Source of the DNA: Pseudomonas uvaldensis
GTDB lineage: Bacteria > Pseudomonadota > Gammaproteobacteria > Pseudomonadales > Pseudomonadaceae
Direction: 5' to 3'
Assembly: GCF_021271205.1 (NCBI RefSeq)
Contig: NZ_JAIWKS010000012.1
Coordinates: forward strand, 100,031-164,030
Length of the DNA: 64,000 nt
The notes under the pieces were generated by a model that searched no databases, had not been told where the DNA came from, and saw only the letters and a list, made by a program, of their open reading frames with translations. Below are positions 28,532 through 36,997 of this stretch, in pieces; position 1 is the stretch's first letter; every line of letters begins with the position of its first letter. The position numbers were made by a program, and so were the translations under genes.

Positions 28532-28620
28532 TATTTTCCGAAGCAGGTTCGCCTGATTCGAGATCGAAACCCAAGGGTTCCGATCAGATGAGTTAACTGG
28601 ACGCAAGTCCATAGCGATAC

Positions 28621-28697
28621 GCAGCGGTAGTTCAGTCGGTTAGAATACCGGCCTGTCACGCCGGGGGTCGCGGGTTCGAGTCCCGTCCGCTGCGCCA
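28621..28697 (+). tRNA. tRNA-Asp (GTC), copy 2
   Basis: An exact repeat of the preceding tRNA-Asp, 166 bases downstream, with unrelated spacer sequence. Anticodon GTC, CCA encoded. Confidence 0.96.
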
Positions 28698-28771
28698 TAT
28701 CTGCTTCGAGGCCCACTGAACGCCTTGAAGCTAAGAAGAGAACCGCAAGGTTTCTTCCAATCGATAGCAAA

Positions 28772-28801
28772 GACCCTGGTCGAAAGACCGGGGTTTTTTG
28801 T
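28772..28801 (+). terminator. Rho-independent terminator of the tRNA-Val/Asp operon
   Basis: CCCTGGTC-GAAA-GACCGGGG with a GAAA tetraloop is followed by TTTTTTG. Confidence 0.9.
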
Positions 28802-28953
28802 TTCTGCCTGTCCAAACCTGACCCGTTCTGTTTTTGAAAGCGTGAGTTGTGGTTTGTGCGCATTCCATCACAGGGAAGTATGAGCGCTCACCTGCGCAGG
28901 GGAGTGAGACGTTGATGCTGGACTTCTGATGAGTTTTGGAGGTTGTGCCTGGT

Positions 28954-30312
28954 TCAAACGGGCCCATCCGGCTCGTGCTTCAGCAGGTCCGACAGGCGGG
29001 TCAGCCCCTGGGTCAACGCCTCGAAAGACGGGCCACCCAGACACAGGCGAATACCGGTCATCTGTTCATCGCGATCCACCATCAGCGATTGTGGTGTCGT
29101 CACCCTGATGCCCGCCTGGGCTGCCGCTTTCGTCAAGCGCTCAGCGGCGTCACGAGGCATTGGTAGCCAGATGTGATAAGCGTCCGGGTGCGAGACGCAT
29201 TCGGTGTCGCCGAGCCATTCGGCGGCGAGGCTGGTCCTGCGCCGAGCTTCATGACGCAAGTCCTGCTGGATGGAGGCGATGACGCCGTTGGACAGCCAGT
29301 CTTCCACCACGGCGCAGGACAACGGCGACGGGCCCAGGGGAATGTCCTGCAGATGTTCCTGCGCAGCGTCATGCATTTCAGCGGGCAGCGTGAGCATGCC
29401 GATTCTCAACCCGGGGCCGAGGGACTTGGACAGGCCATTGACGTGCAACACCCTTTCGGGCGCCAGCGTCGCAAGGGCAGGCACTGGCGCAGATCCCAGC
29501 GCGTGGACACCATCCTCGATGATCCAGGCACCCGCTTGTCGACAGACCTCGACGATAGCCTGCCGTCGCGCCGCACTCATCGTCGCCGTGGTGGGGTTGT
29601 GAAGGGTGGGAGTGAGATAGACCACTTTGCCGGCGGTCGTTGCGAGACGGTCGAGGGCGTGCGCAAGCGCCTCCGGCAGCATGCCTTGCCCATCGATCTC
29701 GATCCCCTGCATCCGATAGCCTTTGCGCCGGGCCAGCGCAATCGCGCCGGGATACGTGAGGCGTTCCGTCAGGATCACCCCGTGGGGGCCGCAGGCGAGG
29801 TCGAAAGCCAGGGAAATGGCCTGGCGGGCATTGCCCGTCAGCACCAAGTGGGACGGTTCAACCGCGATGCCGAGGGTTTCGAGCCAACGGGCCAGCAGGC
29901 GCCGATGTTCCAGGTGTCCGGCGGGGGGTGAGTAGAGATTGAGATGATCGGCGTCGATCTTGCGAGCGATACCGGTCAAGGTTTGCGCCAGGAGACGGCT
30001 CGTCAACATGGCGGGGGGCACATTGGATGAAAGATCGATCAGTTGCTGCCCGTGTGCCTGCAGGATGGCCACGAACGTTGCCCGACCCTTGACGCTGCGT
30101 ACCAGACCTCGCCGTTCCAGGGCGGCATACGCTTTCGTCACCGTACCCAACCCGACCCCCAGCTGCCATGCGAGCTGTCGATGGGCGGGGAGGCGGTCGC
30201 CACTTTTCAATCGTCCTTCAACGATGTCGTCAGCCAGGGCGCACACCAGGCGTTCTGATGCGTTCGCTTCGATGTCCGCAAGGCGGGGTATCCAGGGCGA
30301 TTGAAGGCGCAT
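28954..30312 (-). CDS. MocR-type regulator (GntR HTH fused to aminotransferase-like domain)
   Basis: A 452-residue PLP-dependent transcription factor. The N-terminal GntR winged helix (about 15-85: ASERLVCALADDIVEGRLKSGDRLPAHRQLAWQLGVGLGTVTKAYAALERRGLV) is followed by a fold-type I aminotransferase domain. The PLP lysine is in HVNGLSKSLGPGLRIG (about 295), so cofactor binding looks possible. It is divergent from a LysE-family exporter gene, the usual setting in which such regulators sense an amino compound plus PLP and switch the exporter. The exporter gene is broken here. Confidence 0.9.
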   Translation of the reverse strand: MRLQSPWIPRLADIEANASERLVCALADDIVEGRLKSGDRLPAHRQLAWQLGVGLGTVTKAYAALERRGLVRSVKGRATFVAILQAHGQQLIDLSSNVPPAMLTSRLLAQTLTGIARKIDADHLNLYSPPAGHLEHRRLLARWLETLGIAVEPSHLVLTGNARQAISLAFDLACGPHGVILTERLTYPGAIALARRKGYRMQGIEIDGQGMLPEALAHALDRLATTAGKVVYLTPTLHNPTTATMSAARRQAIVEVCRQAGAWIIEDGVHALGSAPVPALATLAPERVLHVNGLSKSLGPGLRIGMLTLPAEMHDAAQEHLQDIPLGPSPLSCAVVEDWLSNGVIASIQQDLRHEARRRTSLAAEWLGDTECVSHPDAYHIWLPMPRDAAERLTKAAAQAGIRVTTPQSLMVDRDEQMTGIRLCLGGPSFEALTQGLTRLSDLLKHEPDGPV

Positions 30313-30334
30313 GGTGAGTATCCGGTGAATGAAT

Positions 30335-30378
30335 AGTGTCGCGTGACACTATTTAAATAGTCATGAAGTGTCACGCGC
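30335..30378. promoter_or_regulatory. Compound palindromic operator between mocR and the exporter genes
   Basis: CGCGTGACACT (30340-30350) and its exact reverse complement AGTGTCACGCG (30367-30377) enclose the perfect 14-base palindrome ACTATTTAAATAGT (30348-30361). The left arm is also part of AGTGTC-GCGT-GACACT (30335-30350). The array lies 23 to 66 bases from the regulator start, ideal for autoregulation and control of the divergent gene. Confidence 0.75.
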
Positions 30379-30432
30379 ATTATGGTGTTTCCAAATCATT
30401 CGTTAAACCGCGACAGCAGCAGGGAGCGCCAG

Positions 30433-30540
30433 ATGTTCAGCCATGTCACCGTGGGGGCGCAGGACTTTGAGCGGGCCGGCCATTTCCTGAATAAGCCTAT
30501 TCACGGGGTTCGACCTCCATTCCCGGGAGCGTCCTTATGA
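30433..30540 (+). pseudogene. Remnant of a VOC/glyoxalase-family gene
   Basis: A 35-codon frame starts MFSHVTVGAQDFERAGHF, which is the typical beginning of a VOC (glyoxalase/bleomycin-resistance) protein, with a normal family length above 110 residues. After residue 18 it continues in unrelated sequence and stops at 30540. The stop overlaps the ATG of the exporter gene (ATGA). It looks like an internal deletion that fused the 5' end of a VOC gene to the exporter's leader. GGGAGCGCC precedes the ATG. Confidence 0.65.
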
Positions 30541-31189
30541 TCGACCATCCGATCATGCTCGCCTTTGGCAGCTACATCCTTGCCGCCGCCAGCCCAGGCC
30601 CCAGCAATATGGCGATCAAGGGTGTGGCGATGCGTGACGGGCGCTCCCACGCCCTGGTCCTGGCGTCCGGCGTCATGACAGGTTCGCTCTTCTGGGCATT
30701 CCTGGCGGCAACGGGCATCTCCGCCTTGTTGACGGCTTGTGCTCAGGCACTCTTCGTCATCAAGGTGGCGGGTGGGGTCTATTTGCTTTACCTGGCGATG
30801 CGTGCGGGCAAGGCTGCCATGGCATCGACACACGAGAGCGCCGGTGCGGTTGCCGGACGGGAGGCTCGGCGTTATCTACCTCTGTACCGCCAGGGCGTGC
30901 TCATGCACATCGGCAACCCCAAGGCCGTCATGTCCTGGATAGCGATCATGTCGCTCGGGCTCCGTGAAGACGCGCCAGTCGGTACTTTGCCTGTGATCAT
31001 CGGCGGTTGCGCCTTGCTCGGCATCATCATCTTCGGCGGCTACGCCATCGTGTTTTCGGCGGCTACGCCATCGTGTTTTCGACGGCCAGGATGATTGCCG
31101 GCTACACCCGGCTGCGGCGCTGGGTTCAAGGGCTGTTCTCTGCGCTGTTTGCGGTCGCGGGATTGAAGCTCCTCGTGTCGTCTCACTGA
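30537..31189 (+). pseudogene. LysE/RhtB-family exporter gene broken by a 23-bp tandem duplication
   Basis: The N-terminal 173 codons encode a LysE-family amino-acid exporter (SPGPSNMAIKGVAMRDGRSHAL, several hydrophobic helices, GNPKAVMSW). At 31035-31057 a 23-base segment is repeated exactly at 31058-31080, which shifts the frame: translation runs into AATPSCFRRPG and stops at 31094. Removing one copy restores FGGYAIVFSTARMIAGY..LFSALFAVAGLKLLVSSH and a 209-residue protein ending at 31189, the normal family length. The last helix is lost in the present reading. The damage looks recent because the rest of the frame is clean. Confidence 0.88.
31035..31080 (+). repeat. Exact 23-bp tandem duplication
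   Basis: Two head-to-tail copies of a 23-base unit that starts GGCGGCTACGCC and ends TCGTGTTTTC (31035-31057 and 31058-31080). Period-23 identity extends from 31032 to 31081. Confidence 0.97.
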
Positions 31190-31337
31190 TGTTCCGGTGT
31201 TGTGAAGTCGCGAGGAAAAACGAAGGCGGATGCCTCGATCGGTCGCCAGCCCATGAATGGCAACCACCAGCGCACTATCGTCGAAGACCTGGTCACAGGC
31301 AGCCCTCACTTGTCACGCGGGGCTGCCGAGCGTGGGG

Positions 31338-32621
31338 TTACACCCCAAGCTTGTCCCGCAACCCGTAATACCAAGCCCCCAGCGCCGCAAACGGCGTGCG
31401 CAACAACTGGCCGCCAGGGAACGGGTAATGGGGCAGGTCGGCAAACGCATCGAAGCGCTCGGCCTGGCCGCGCAACGCTTCCGCCAGAACCTTGCCCGCC
31501 AGATGCGTATACGTCACGCCATGACCGCTGCAACCCTGGGAATAATAGATGTTGTCCCCCAGGCGCCCGACCTGAGGAAGACGCGACAGCGTCAGCAGGA
31601 AATTGCCCGTCCAGGCGTAATCGATCTTTACATGCTTGAGCTGAGGGAAGGCCTTGAGCATCTTCGGTCGAATGATCGCTTCGATGTTAGCCGGATCCCT
31701 GGCGCCATAGACCACGCCGCCCCCGAAGATCAGGCGCTTGTCACTCGTCAGCCGGTAATAGTCCAACAGGTAGTTGCAGTCTTCGACGCAATAGTCCTGG
31801 GGCAGCAGGCTATGGGCCAACTCGTCCCCCAGCGGCTCGGTGGTGATGACCTGCGTGCCGCACGGCATGGACTTGGCCGCCAGCTCCGGTACCAGATTCC
31901 CCAGATACGCGTTGCCGGCCACGATAATGAACCTGGCCCTGACCTTGCCTTGTGGCGTATGCACCACCGGGCTGGCGCCACGCTCAATTCGAACGGCCGG
32001 TGATTGTTCGTAGATGACACCGCCAAGGGACTCCACGGCCGCCGCTTCACCCAGTGCCAGGTTGAGCGGATGAATATGGCCGCCGCTCATGTCCAGCATA
32101 CCGCCGACATACTCATCGCAAGCCACCACCTCGCGAATGCGACGCTGATCCATCAGTTCCAGCTGGGTATGACCGAAGCGCTCCCATAAGCGTTTCTGGG
32201 ACTCCAGATGACCCATCTGTTTGGCGGTAAGGGCCGCGAACACACCGCCGTCCTTCAAATCGCACTGGATCTGATACTTCGCCACCCGCTCGCGAATGAT
32301 CCGACCGCCCTCGAACGCCATATTGCCCAGCAACTGCGCCTGCGCAGGCCCGACACTGCGTTCGATCACATCAATATCGCGGCTGTAGCTGTTAACGATT
32401 TGCCCGCCGTTGCGACCCGAAGCACCAAACCCCACCTTCGCCGCCTCGACAATCGTGACCTTGAAACCGTTCTCCAGCAAAAACAGGGCAGAGGACAGGC
32501 CGGTGTAACCCGCGCCGATGACACACACGTCGGTTTCGACGTCATCCTGCAGGACCGGGCGCGACGGCGTCGGGTTGGCCGACGCGGCGTAATAGGATGC
32601 TGGATAAGGAGTGTTCGCCAT
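31338..32621 (-). CDS. puuB: FAD-dependent oxidoreductase, gamma-glutamylputrescine oxidase-like
   Basis: A 427-residue DAO-family flavoenzyme. The FAD-binding motif DVCVIGAGYTGLSSALFLLENG is at about residues 31-52, followed by GFGASGRNGGQIVN, GGHIHPLNLALG and the C-terminal SQGCSGHGVTYTHLAGKVLAEAL. These features fit the PuuB/OrdL group that oxidises gamma-glutamylputrescine in putrescine catabolism. No other puu genes are adjacent, so it may act on another amine; the symbol is tentative. Confidence 0.8.
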   Translation of the reverse strand: MANTPYPASYYAASANPTPSRPVLQDDVETDVCVIGAGYTGLSSALFLLENGFKVTIVEAAKVGFGASGRNGGQIVNSYSRDIDVIERSVGPAQAQLLGNMAFEGGRIIRERVAKYQIQCDLKDGGVFAALTAKQMGHLESQKRLWERFGHTQLELMDQRRIREVVACDEYVGGMLDMSGGHIHPLNLALGEAAAVESLGGVIYEQSPAVRIERGASPVVHTPQGKVRARFIIVAGNAYLGNLVPELAAKSMPCGTQVITTEPLGDELAHSLLPQDYCVEDCNYLLDYYRLTSDKRLIFGGGVVYGARDPANIEAIIRPKMLKAFPQLKHVKIDYAWTGNFLLTLSRLPQVGRLGDNIYYSQGCSGHGVTYTHLAGKVLAEALRGQAERFDAFADLPHYPFPGGQLLRTPFAALGAWYYGLRDKLGV

Positions 32622-32763
32622 TCTGCAACCTCTGTTTTATATTTTTTACGAGTGCGCCGATCCTACCCGAGATAAAAATCGGCCGCCAGCCACCGCAAAA
32701 ACTTCGTCGCGGCGGCGAAATTAAATATTTTGCATATTCATAGGGTTAGGTGAAAAAAAGGTG

Positions 32764-32791
32764 TTGACACCCCTTTGGAATTCCGTAGAAT
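32764..32791 (+). promoter_or_regulatory. Sigma-70 promoter of tRNA-Val(GAC)
   Basis: A perfect TTGACA (32764-32769), a 16-base spacer and TAGAAT (32786-32791) lie 13 bases before the tRNA, with the GC-rich discriminator GCCGCC. Confidence 0.85.
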
Positions 32792-32804
32792 GCCGCCTCA
32801 CAGC

Positions 32805-32881
32805 AGGCACGTAGCTCAGTTGGTTAGAGCACCACCTTGACATGGTGGGGGTCGTTGGTTCGAGTCCAATCGCGCCTACCA
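32805..32881 (+). tRNA. tRNA-Val (GAC)
   Basis: A 77-base cloverleaf with encoded CCA. The anticodon stem CCACC/GGTGG encloses TTGACAT, giving anticodon GAC. The acceptor stem has one A-C mismatch. Confidence 0.94.
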
Positions 32882-32910
32882 AACAAAATCCGCTCTGCTG
32901 GGCGGTCTAG

Positions 32911-32943
32911 AAGGGGGCACCGGAAACGGTGGCCCCTTTTTGC
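32911..32943 (+). terminator. Terminator of tRNA-Val
   Basis: GGGGGCACCG-GAAA-CGGTGGCCCC with a GAAA tetraloop is followed by TTTTTGC. Confidence 0.9.
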
Positions 32944-33210
32944 TTTCTGCGATTTGCAAACATTCACACTCGTCCCTGCGTACGTCCCCTCGCTCCGGCA
33001 TTTATCACAGCAGTGACTGACCCACCGTTATCGCGGACCGGCCCGCTCCCACCGCGAGACCGGTAGAAAAGCCCTGCACATTTGGATCATTAACTTGTCA
33101 GTTATGGTCATTGAGCGGTCGCCCCCGGCCTTTTAGGCTGTTGGGCATGACTGACGGAGGCCGCAGAGCTTTCGCATTTTTTCCGTGATTTGCCCGTTGT
33201 GGAGTGACCA
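32944..33210. other. Intergenic region before fadH
   Basis: No gene is seen. It contains a degraded single REP-like sequence (GTTATCGCGG..CCCGCTCCCACC, about 33028-33055) and the presumed fadH promoter, for which no clear boxes could be assigned. Confidence 0.4.
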
Positions 33211-35250
33211 ATGACCGCCTCTCATTACCCGCACCTGCTGGCCCCGTTGGATCTGGGTTTCACCACGCTGCGCAACCGTACCCTGATGGGGTCGATGCAC
33301 ACGGGCCTTGAGGAGAAGCCTGGTGGCTTCGAGCGCATGGCGGCGTATTTTGCCGAGCGTGCCCGGGGCGGCGTGGGGCTGATGGTCACCGGCGGGATTG
33401 CGCCGAACGACGAGGGTGGGGTCTATTCCGGCGCAGCCAAGCTGACCACGGAAGAAGAGGCGCTCAAGCACAATATTGTGACCCGGGCCGTGCACGAGGC
33501 CGGAGGCAAGATCTGCATGCAGATCCTCCATGCCGGACGTTATGCCTACAGCCCCAAGCAGGTGGCGCCAAGCGCGATCCAGGCGCCGATCAACCCGTTC
33601 AAGCCCAAGGAGCTGGACGAAGCGGGCATCGAAAAACAGATCAGTGACTTCGTCAGCTGTTCGGTATTGGCCCGCCAGGCGGAATACGACGGTGTCGAGA
33701 TCATGGGCTCGGAGGGTTATTTCATTAACCAGTTCCTCGCGGCCCACACCAACCATCGCACCGACCGTTGGGGCGGCAGCTATGAAAACCGCATGCGCCT
33801 GCCCGTGGAGATCGTTCGTCGGGTACGCGAGGCGGTTGGCCCGGATTTCATCATTATCTTTCGCTTGTCGATGCTGGATCTGGTGGAGGGCGGCAGTACC
33901 TGGGAAGAGATCGTTCAGTTGGCCAAAGCCATCGAACAGGCCGGGGCGACGATCATCAACACCGGTATCGGCTGGCATGAAGCACGGATCCCGACCATCG
34001 CCACCAAGGTTCCGCGTGCAGCGTTCAGCAAGGTCACGGCCAAGCTGCGCGGCTCGGTGAGCATTCCGCTGATCACCACCAACCGCATCAACACGCCGGA
34101 AGTCGCCGAGCGGATCCTGGCCGAAGGTGACGCCGACATGGTGTCCATGGCTCGGCCGTTCCTGGCGGACCCGGAGTTCGTCAACAAGGCAGCCGCCGGC
34201 CGGGCGGATGAGATCAATACCTGTATCGGCTGCAACCAGGCCTGCCTCGACCATACCTTCGGCGGCAAGCTGACCAGTTGCCTGGTGAACCCACGGGCGT
34301 GTCATGAAACCGAGCTCAACTACCTGCCGGTGACCCAGGTGAAGAAAATCGCCGTGGTCGGTGCCGGCCCGGCCGGGCTGTCTGCCGCGACCGTGGCGGC
34401 CGAGCGCGGTCATCAGGTGACGCTGTTCGATTCGGCCAGTGAGATCGGTGGGCAGTTCAATATCGCCAAGCGGGTGCCGGGCAAGGAAGAGTTCTACGAG
34501 ACCTTGCGCTACTTCAACCGCAAACTGCAGACCTCCAATGTCGAAGTGTGCCTCAACACCCGCGTGGATGTGGCGCAACTGGTGGCAGGGGGTTACGACG
34601 AGATCATTCTCGCCACCGGTATCGCGCCACGGGTTCCGGCGATTCCTGGTGTGGAGCATGCCAAAGTCCTGAGCTATCTGGACGTGATCCTGGAGCGCAA
34701 GCCGGTAGGCCGCCGTGTTGCGGTGATCGGGGCGGGCGGTATCGGCTTTGACGTGTCGGAGTTCCTGGTTCACCAGGGCGTCGCCACCAGCCAGGATCGC
34801 GAAGCCTTCTGGAAGGAATGGGGTATCGACACCCGACTGGAGGCGCGTGGCGGCGTGGCCGGGATCAAGGCCGAGCCCCATGCGCCGGCGCGTCAGGTAT
34901 TCCTGTTGCAGCGCAAGACTTCCAAGGTCGGTGATGGTCTGGGCAAGACCACTGGCTGGATTCACCGCACGGGGCTGAAGAACAAACAGGTGCAGATGCT
35001 CAACAGCGTTCAGTACCTGAAGATCGACGACGAAGGTCTGCATGTCCGCATCGGCGAAACCGGCGAGCCGCAGGTGTTGGCGGTGGACAACATTGTGATC
35101 TGCGCCGGCCAGGATCCGCTGCGCGAACTCCAGGAAGGTCTGGAAGCGGCGGGTCAGACCGTCCACCTCATCGGCGGCGCCGACGTGGCGGCGGAGCTGG
35201 ATGCCAAGCGGGCGATCAACCAGGGTTCGCGATTGGCGGCGCAGTTGTAA
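33211..35250 (+). CDS. fadH: NADPH-dependent 2,4-dienoyl-CoA reductase
   Basis: A 679-residue iron-sulfur flavoenzyme for beta-oxidation of unsaturated fatty acids. The N-terminal Old Yellow Enzyme-like FMN barrel (to about 340) includes QILHAGRYAY and GSEGYFINQFLAAHTNHRTDRWGGSYENR. The [4Fe-4S] ligands are in CIGCNQACLDHTFGG..LTSCLVNPRAC (about 338-366). The C-terminal part has two dinucleotide folds (VVGAGPAGLSAATVAAERGH and AVIGAGGIGFDVSEFL). Length and domain order match E. coli FadH. Confidence 0.95.
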   Translation: MTASHYPHLLAPLDLGFTTLRNRTLMGSMHTGLEEKPGGFERMAAYFAERARGGVGLMVTGGIAPNDEGGVYSGAAKLTTEEEALKHNIVTRAVHEAGGKICMQILHAGRYAYSPKQVAPSAIQAPINPFKPKELDEAGIEKQISDFVSCSVLARQAEYDGVEIMGSEGYFINQFLAAHTNHRTDRWGGSYENRMRLPVEIVRRVREAVGPDFIIIFRLSMLDLVEGGSTWEEIVQLAKAIEQAGATIINTGIGWHEARIPTIATKVPRAAFSKVTAKLRGSVSIPLITTNRINTPEVAERILAEGDADMVSMARPFLADPEFVNKAAAGRADEINTCIGCNQACLDHTFGGKLTSCLVNPRACHETELNYLPVTQVKKIAVVGAGPAGLSAATVAAERGHQVTLFDSASEIGGQFNIAKRVPGKEEFYETLRYFNRKLQTSNVEVCLNTRVDVAQLVAGGYDEIILATGIAPRVPAIPGVEHAKVLSYLDVILERKPVGRRVAVIGAGGIGFDVSEFLVHQGVATSQDREAFWKEWGIDTRLEARGGVAGIKAEPHAPARQVFLLQRKTSKVGDGLGKTTGWIHRTGLKNKQVQMLNSVQYLKIDDEGLHVRIGETGEPQVLAVDNIVICAGQDPLRELQEGLEAAGQTVHLIGGADVAAELDAKRAINQGSRLAAQL

Positions 35251-35271
35251 GGTCTGACTTCTCACCGATTC

Positions 35272-35301
35272 TTGTAGGAGCGGGCGATCCCGCTCCTACA
35301 A
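35272..35301. repeat. Perfect REP-like hairpin after fadH
   Basis: TTGTAGGAGCGGG-CGAT-CCCGCTCCTACAA has 13-bp arms and a 4-base loop. It may act as a terminator-like or mRNA-stabilising structure; no T tract follows. Confidence 0.75.
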
Positions 35302-35383
35302 ATGCAGTGGGGTGAGCCTGGTTACTGCGGTCATCCGCGACCAAACTGATAAGATGCGGCCTCTTCCTGCAAGGCTTGCCGCA

Positions 35384-36292
35384 ATGCTCCTTCCCGCCCT
35401 CGACTGGCACCCGCAACCCAAACTCGAACGGCTTTCTCTGGACTGGCTTAGCCGTGCCGGTGTCGAGGTGGCGGTGTTGCGCCTGGACCGGATCGATCCG
35501 CTGATCAGCGGCAACAAATGGTTCAAGTTGCGCCATCATCTGCGTATCGCGCATGAGGCTGGAGCCAGCGGCCTCATGAGCCTGGGCGGTGCCTACTCCA
35601 ATCATCTGCATGCCCTGGCTGCGGCCGGTAAGCGTTTCGGGTTCCCAACGGTCGGGCTGTTGCGAGGACATCCTCGGGAGACGCCGACCGTGTTCGATCT
35701 GCAAGCGTTCGGCATGACCCTGCACTGGTTGGGTTACGGTGGATACCGAGAGCGACACGCTGCGGATTTCTGGCGACCCTGGCAGGTGCGTTATCCGCAT
35801 TTGCATCCAGTGCCCGAGGGTGGTTCGGGGTTGCCCGGCGCGCAAGGCTGCATGGCCTGGGTGGCCAGCGCCCGTGCGCAGCTGGCGGCCTTGGAGTGGG
35901 CGGATTATCACGGCTGGTGGTTGGCCTGCGGCACGGGAACGTCGTTGGCGGGGTTGGTGCTGGCGGAAGCGGGGGAGCGACCGGTCCATGGCGTGCTCGC
36001 GGTGCCCGAGGATCACGGTGTGGCGTCGCAGGTCGCAAGCATCCTGCGAGAAGCCGGCCTTGCTAATCCGCGTTATGAGCTGCTCGACGGCAGCCGTGAC
36101 GGGTTCGCCCGGGTCGACGCCGAGCTCAGCGCTTTCATCAGGGCGACCGATACCCTCGAGTTGGAGCCGCTGTACACCGGCAAGGCGCTGATGATGCTTA
36201 AGGCACGGGTGGAAACCGGGCAGTTCGCACCCGGCACCCGCCTGATCTTCGTCCATACCGGCGGCATGCAAGGCCGCCGTGGATTCGAGTGA
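35384..36292 (+). CDS. D-cysteine desulfhydrase / ACC deaminase-like PLP enzyme
   Basis: A 302-residue fold-type II PLP enzyme. The PLP lysine lies in ISGNKWFKLRHHL (about residue 42), followed by LGGAYSNHLHALAAAG and the phosphate-binding ACGTGTSLAGL. The family includes D-cysteine desulfhydrase and ACC deaminase; the short form here fits the former better. ATG at 35384 is chosen because GATAAGATG just upstream looks like a -10 element rather than a coding start; ATG 35354 is an in-frame alternative. Confidence 0.83.
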   Translation: MLLPALDWHPQPKLERLSLDWLSRAGVEVAVLRLDRIDPLISGNKWFKLRHHLRIAHEAGASGLMSLGGAYSNHLHALAAAGKRFGFPTVGLLRGHPRETPTVFDLQAFGMTLHWLGYGGYRERHAADFWRPWQVRYPHLHPVPEGGSGLPGAQGCMAWVASARAQLAALEWADYHGWWLACGTGTSLAGLVLAEAGERPVHGVLAVPEDHGVASQVASILREAGLANPRYELLDGSRDGFARVDAELSAFIRATDTLELEPLYTGKALMMLKARVETGQFAPGTRLIFVHTGGMQGRRGFE

Positions 36293-36299
36293 CGGGCTG

Positions 36300-36848
36300 T
36301 CAGCCGCGTTTGGGCATCATGCGCAGCAGTGTGTTATCGCGCACCACGTAGTGGTGATACAGCCCGGCCAGGGCATGCAGGCCGATCAGCCAATAGCCGA
36401 TGGTGCCACCCAGTACGTGCCAGCTCTCGAGCTGCTTGGCGAAATCCTTGTCCTGATCGACGAGCAATGGCAGGTCGAACCCATAGAACATCACTTGATG
36501 CCCTTCGGCGCTGGTGATAAGCCAGCCCAGCAGTGGCATGGCGATCATGAACACGTACAGCGCCCAATGCATCAGGCGCGCCAGAACGGTCTGCCAGGCA
36601 GGCGATGCCGGAAATATCGCCGGTGCCTTGCCTATGCTGCGGGCGAACAGGCGCAGCCAGACCAGCAGGAACACCGTCAGACCAAGCATGAAATGCGCTT
36701 CCTTGATCAGCGTTCGACCGCCACTGCCCTTGGGAAAGATCCCGCGTAATTCGATGCAGGCATAGACCACCGCCAGCAGCACCAGCATCAGCCAGTGCAG
36801 GGCGACCGTGACGGTACTGTATCGGCTCTCGGAGCTTTTCCAGGGCAT
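36300..36848 (-). CDS. Cytochrome b561 family protein
   Basis: A 182-residue diheme membrane protein with four hydrophobic helices that carry His ligands (VALHWLML; KEAHFMLGLTVFLLVWLRL; LMHWALYVFMIAMPLLGW; ESWHVLGGTIGYWLIGLHALAGLYHHYVV). It probably passes electrons from the quinone pool to a periplasmic acceptor. The start at 36848 is used because the family begins near MPWKSSESRYS; the frame extends ten codons further. It faces the PLP enzyme gene tail-to-tail with 7 bases between. Confidence 0.9.
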   Translation of the reverse strand: MPWKSSESRYSTVTVALHWLMLVLLAVVYACIELRGIFPKGSGGRTLIKEAHFMLGLTVFLLVWLRLFARSIGKAPAIFPASPAWQTVLARLMHWALYVFMIAMPLLGWLITSAEGHQVMFYGFDLPLLVDQDKDFAKQLESWHVLGGTIGYWLIGLHALAGLYHHYVVRDNTLLRMMPKRG

Positions 36849-36997
36849 TGCAATATCTCCAACTGTCAGGGTGAGCACCGTCTTGAGCGGCGTTGTGTTT
36901 ACTGTAAGCCCGTTTCGCTGGGTTTGCTTGTGCCAGATCAGGTTTTGCCGGCTCGGCGCAGGTGGGATTCTGCGCGAGCCAGCCCCCCTTCGTCGTG

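Noticed and set aside
28353..28967. Overlapping leftward frames over the tRNA-Val/Asp genes (AADGTRTRDPRRDR-type translations)
   Set aside because: These are the well-known false proteins read from the complement of tRNA-Asp genes.
29173..29931. 252-codon rightward frame opposite the MocR-type regulator
   Set aside because: Shadow of a gene with clear GntR and aminotransferase motifs on the other strand.
33133..35265. 710-codon leftward frame opposite fadH
   Set aside because: Antisense shadow of fadH; no recognisable domain and no ribosome-binding site.
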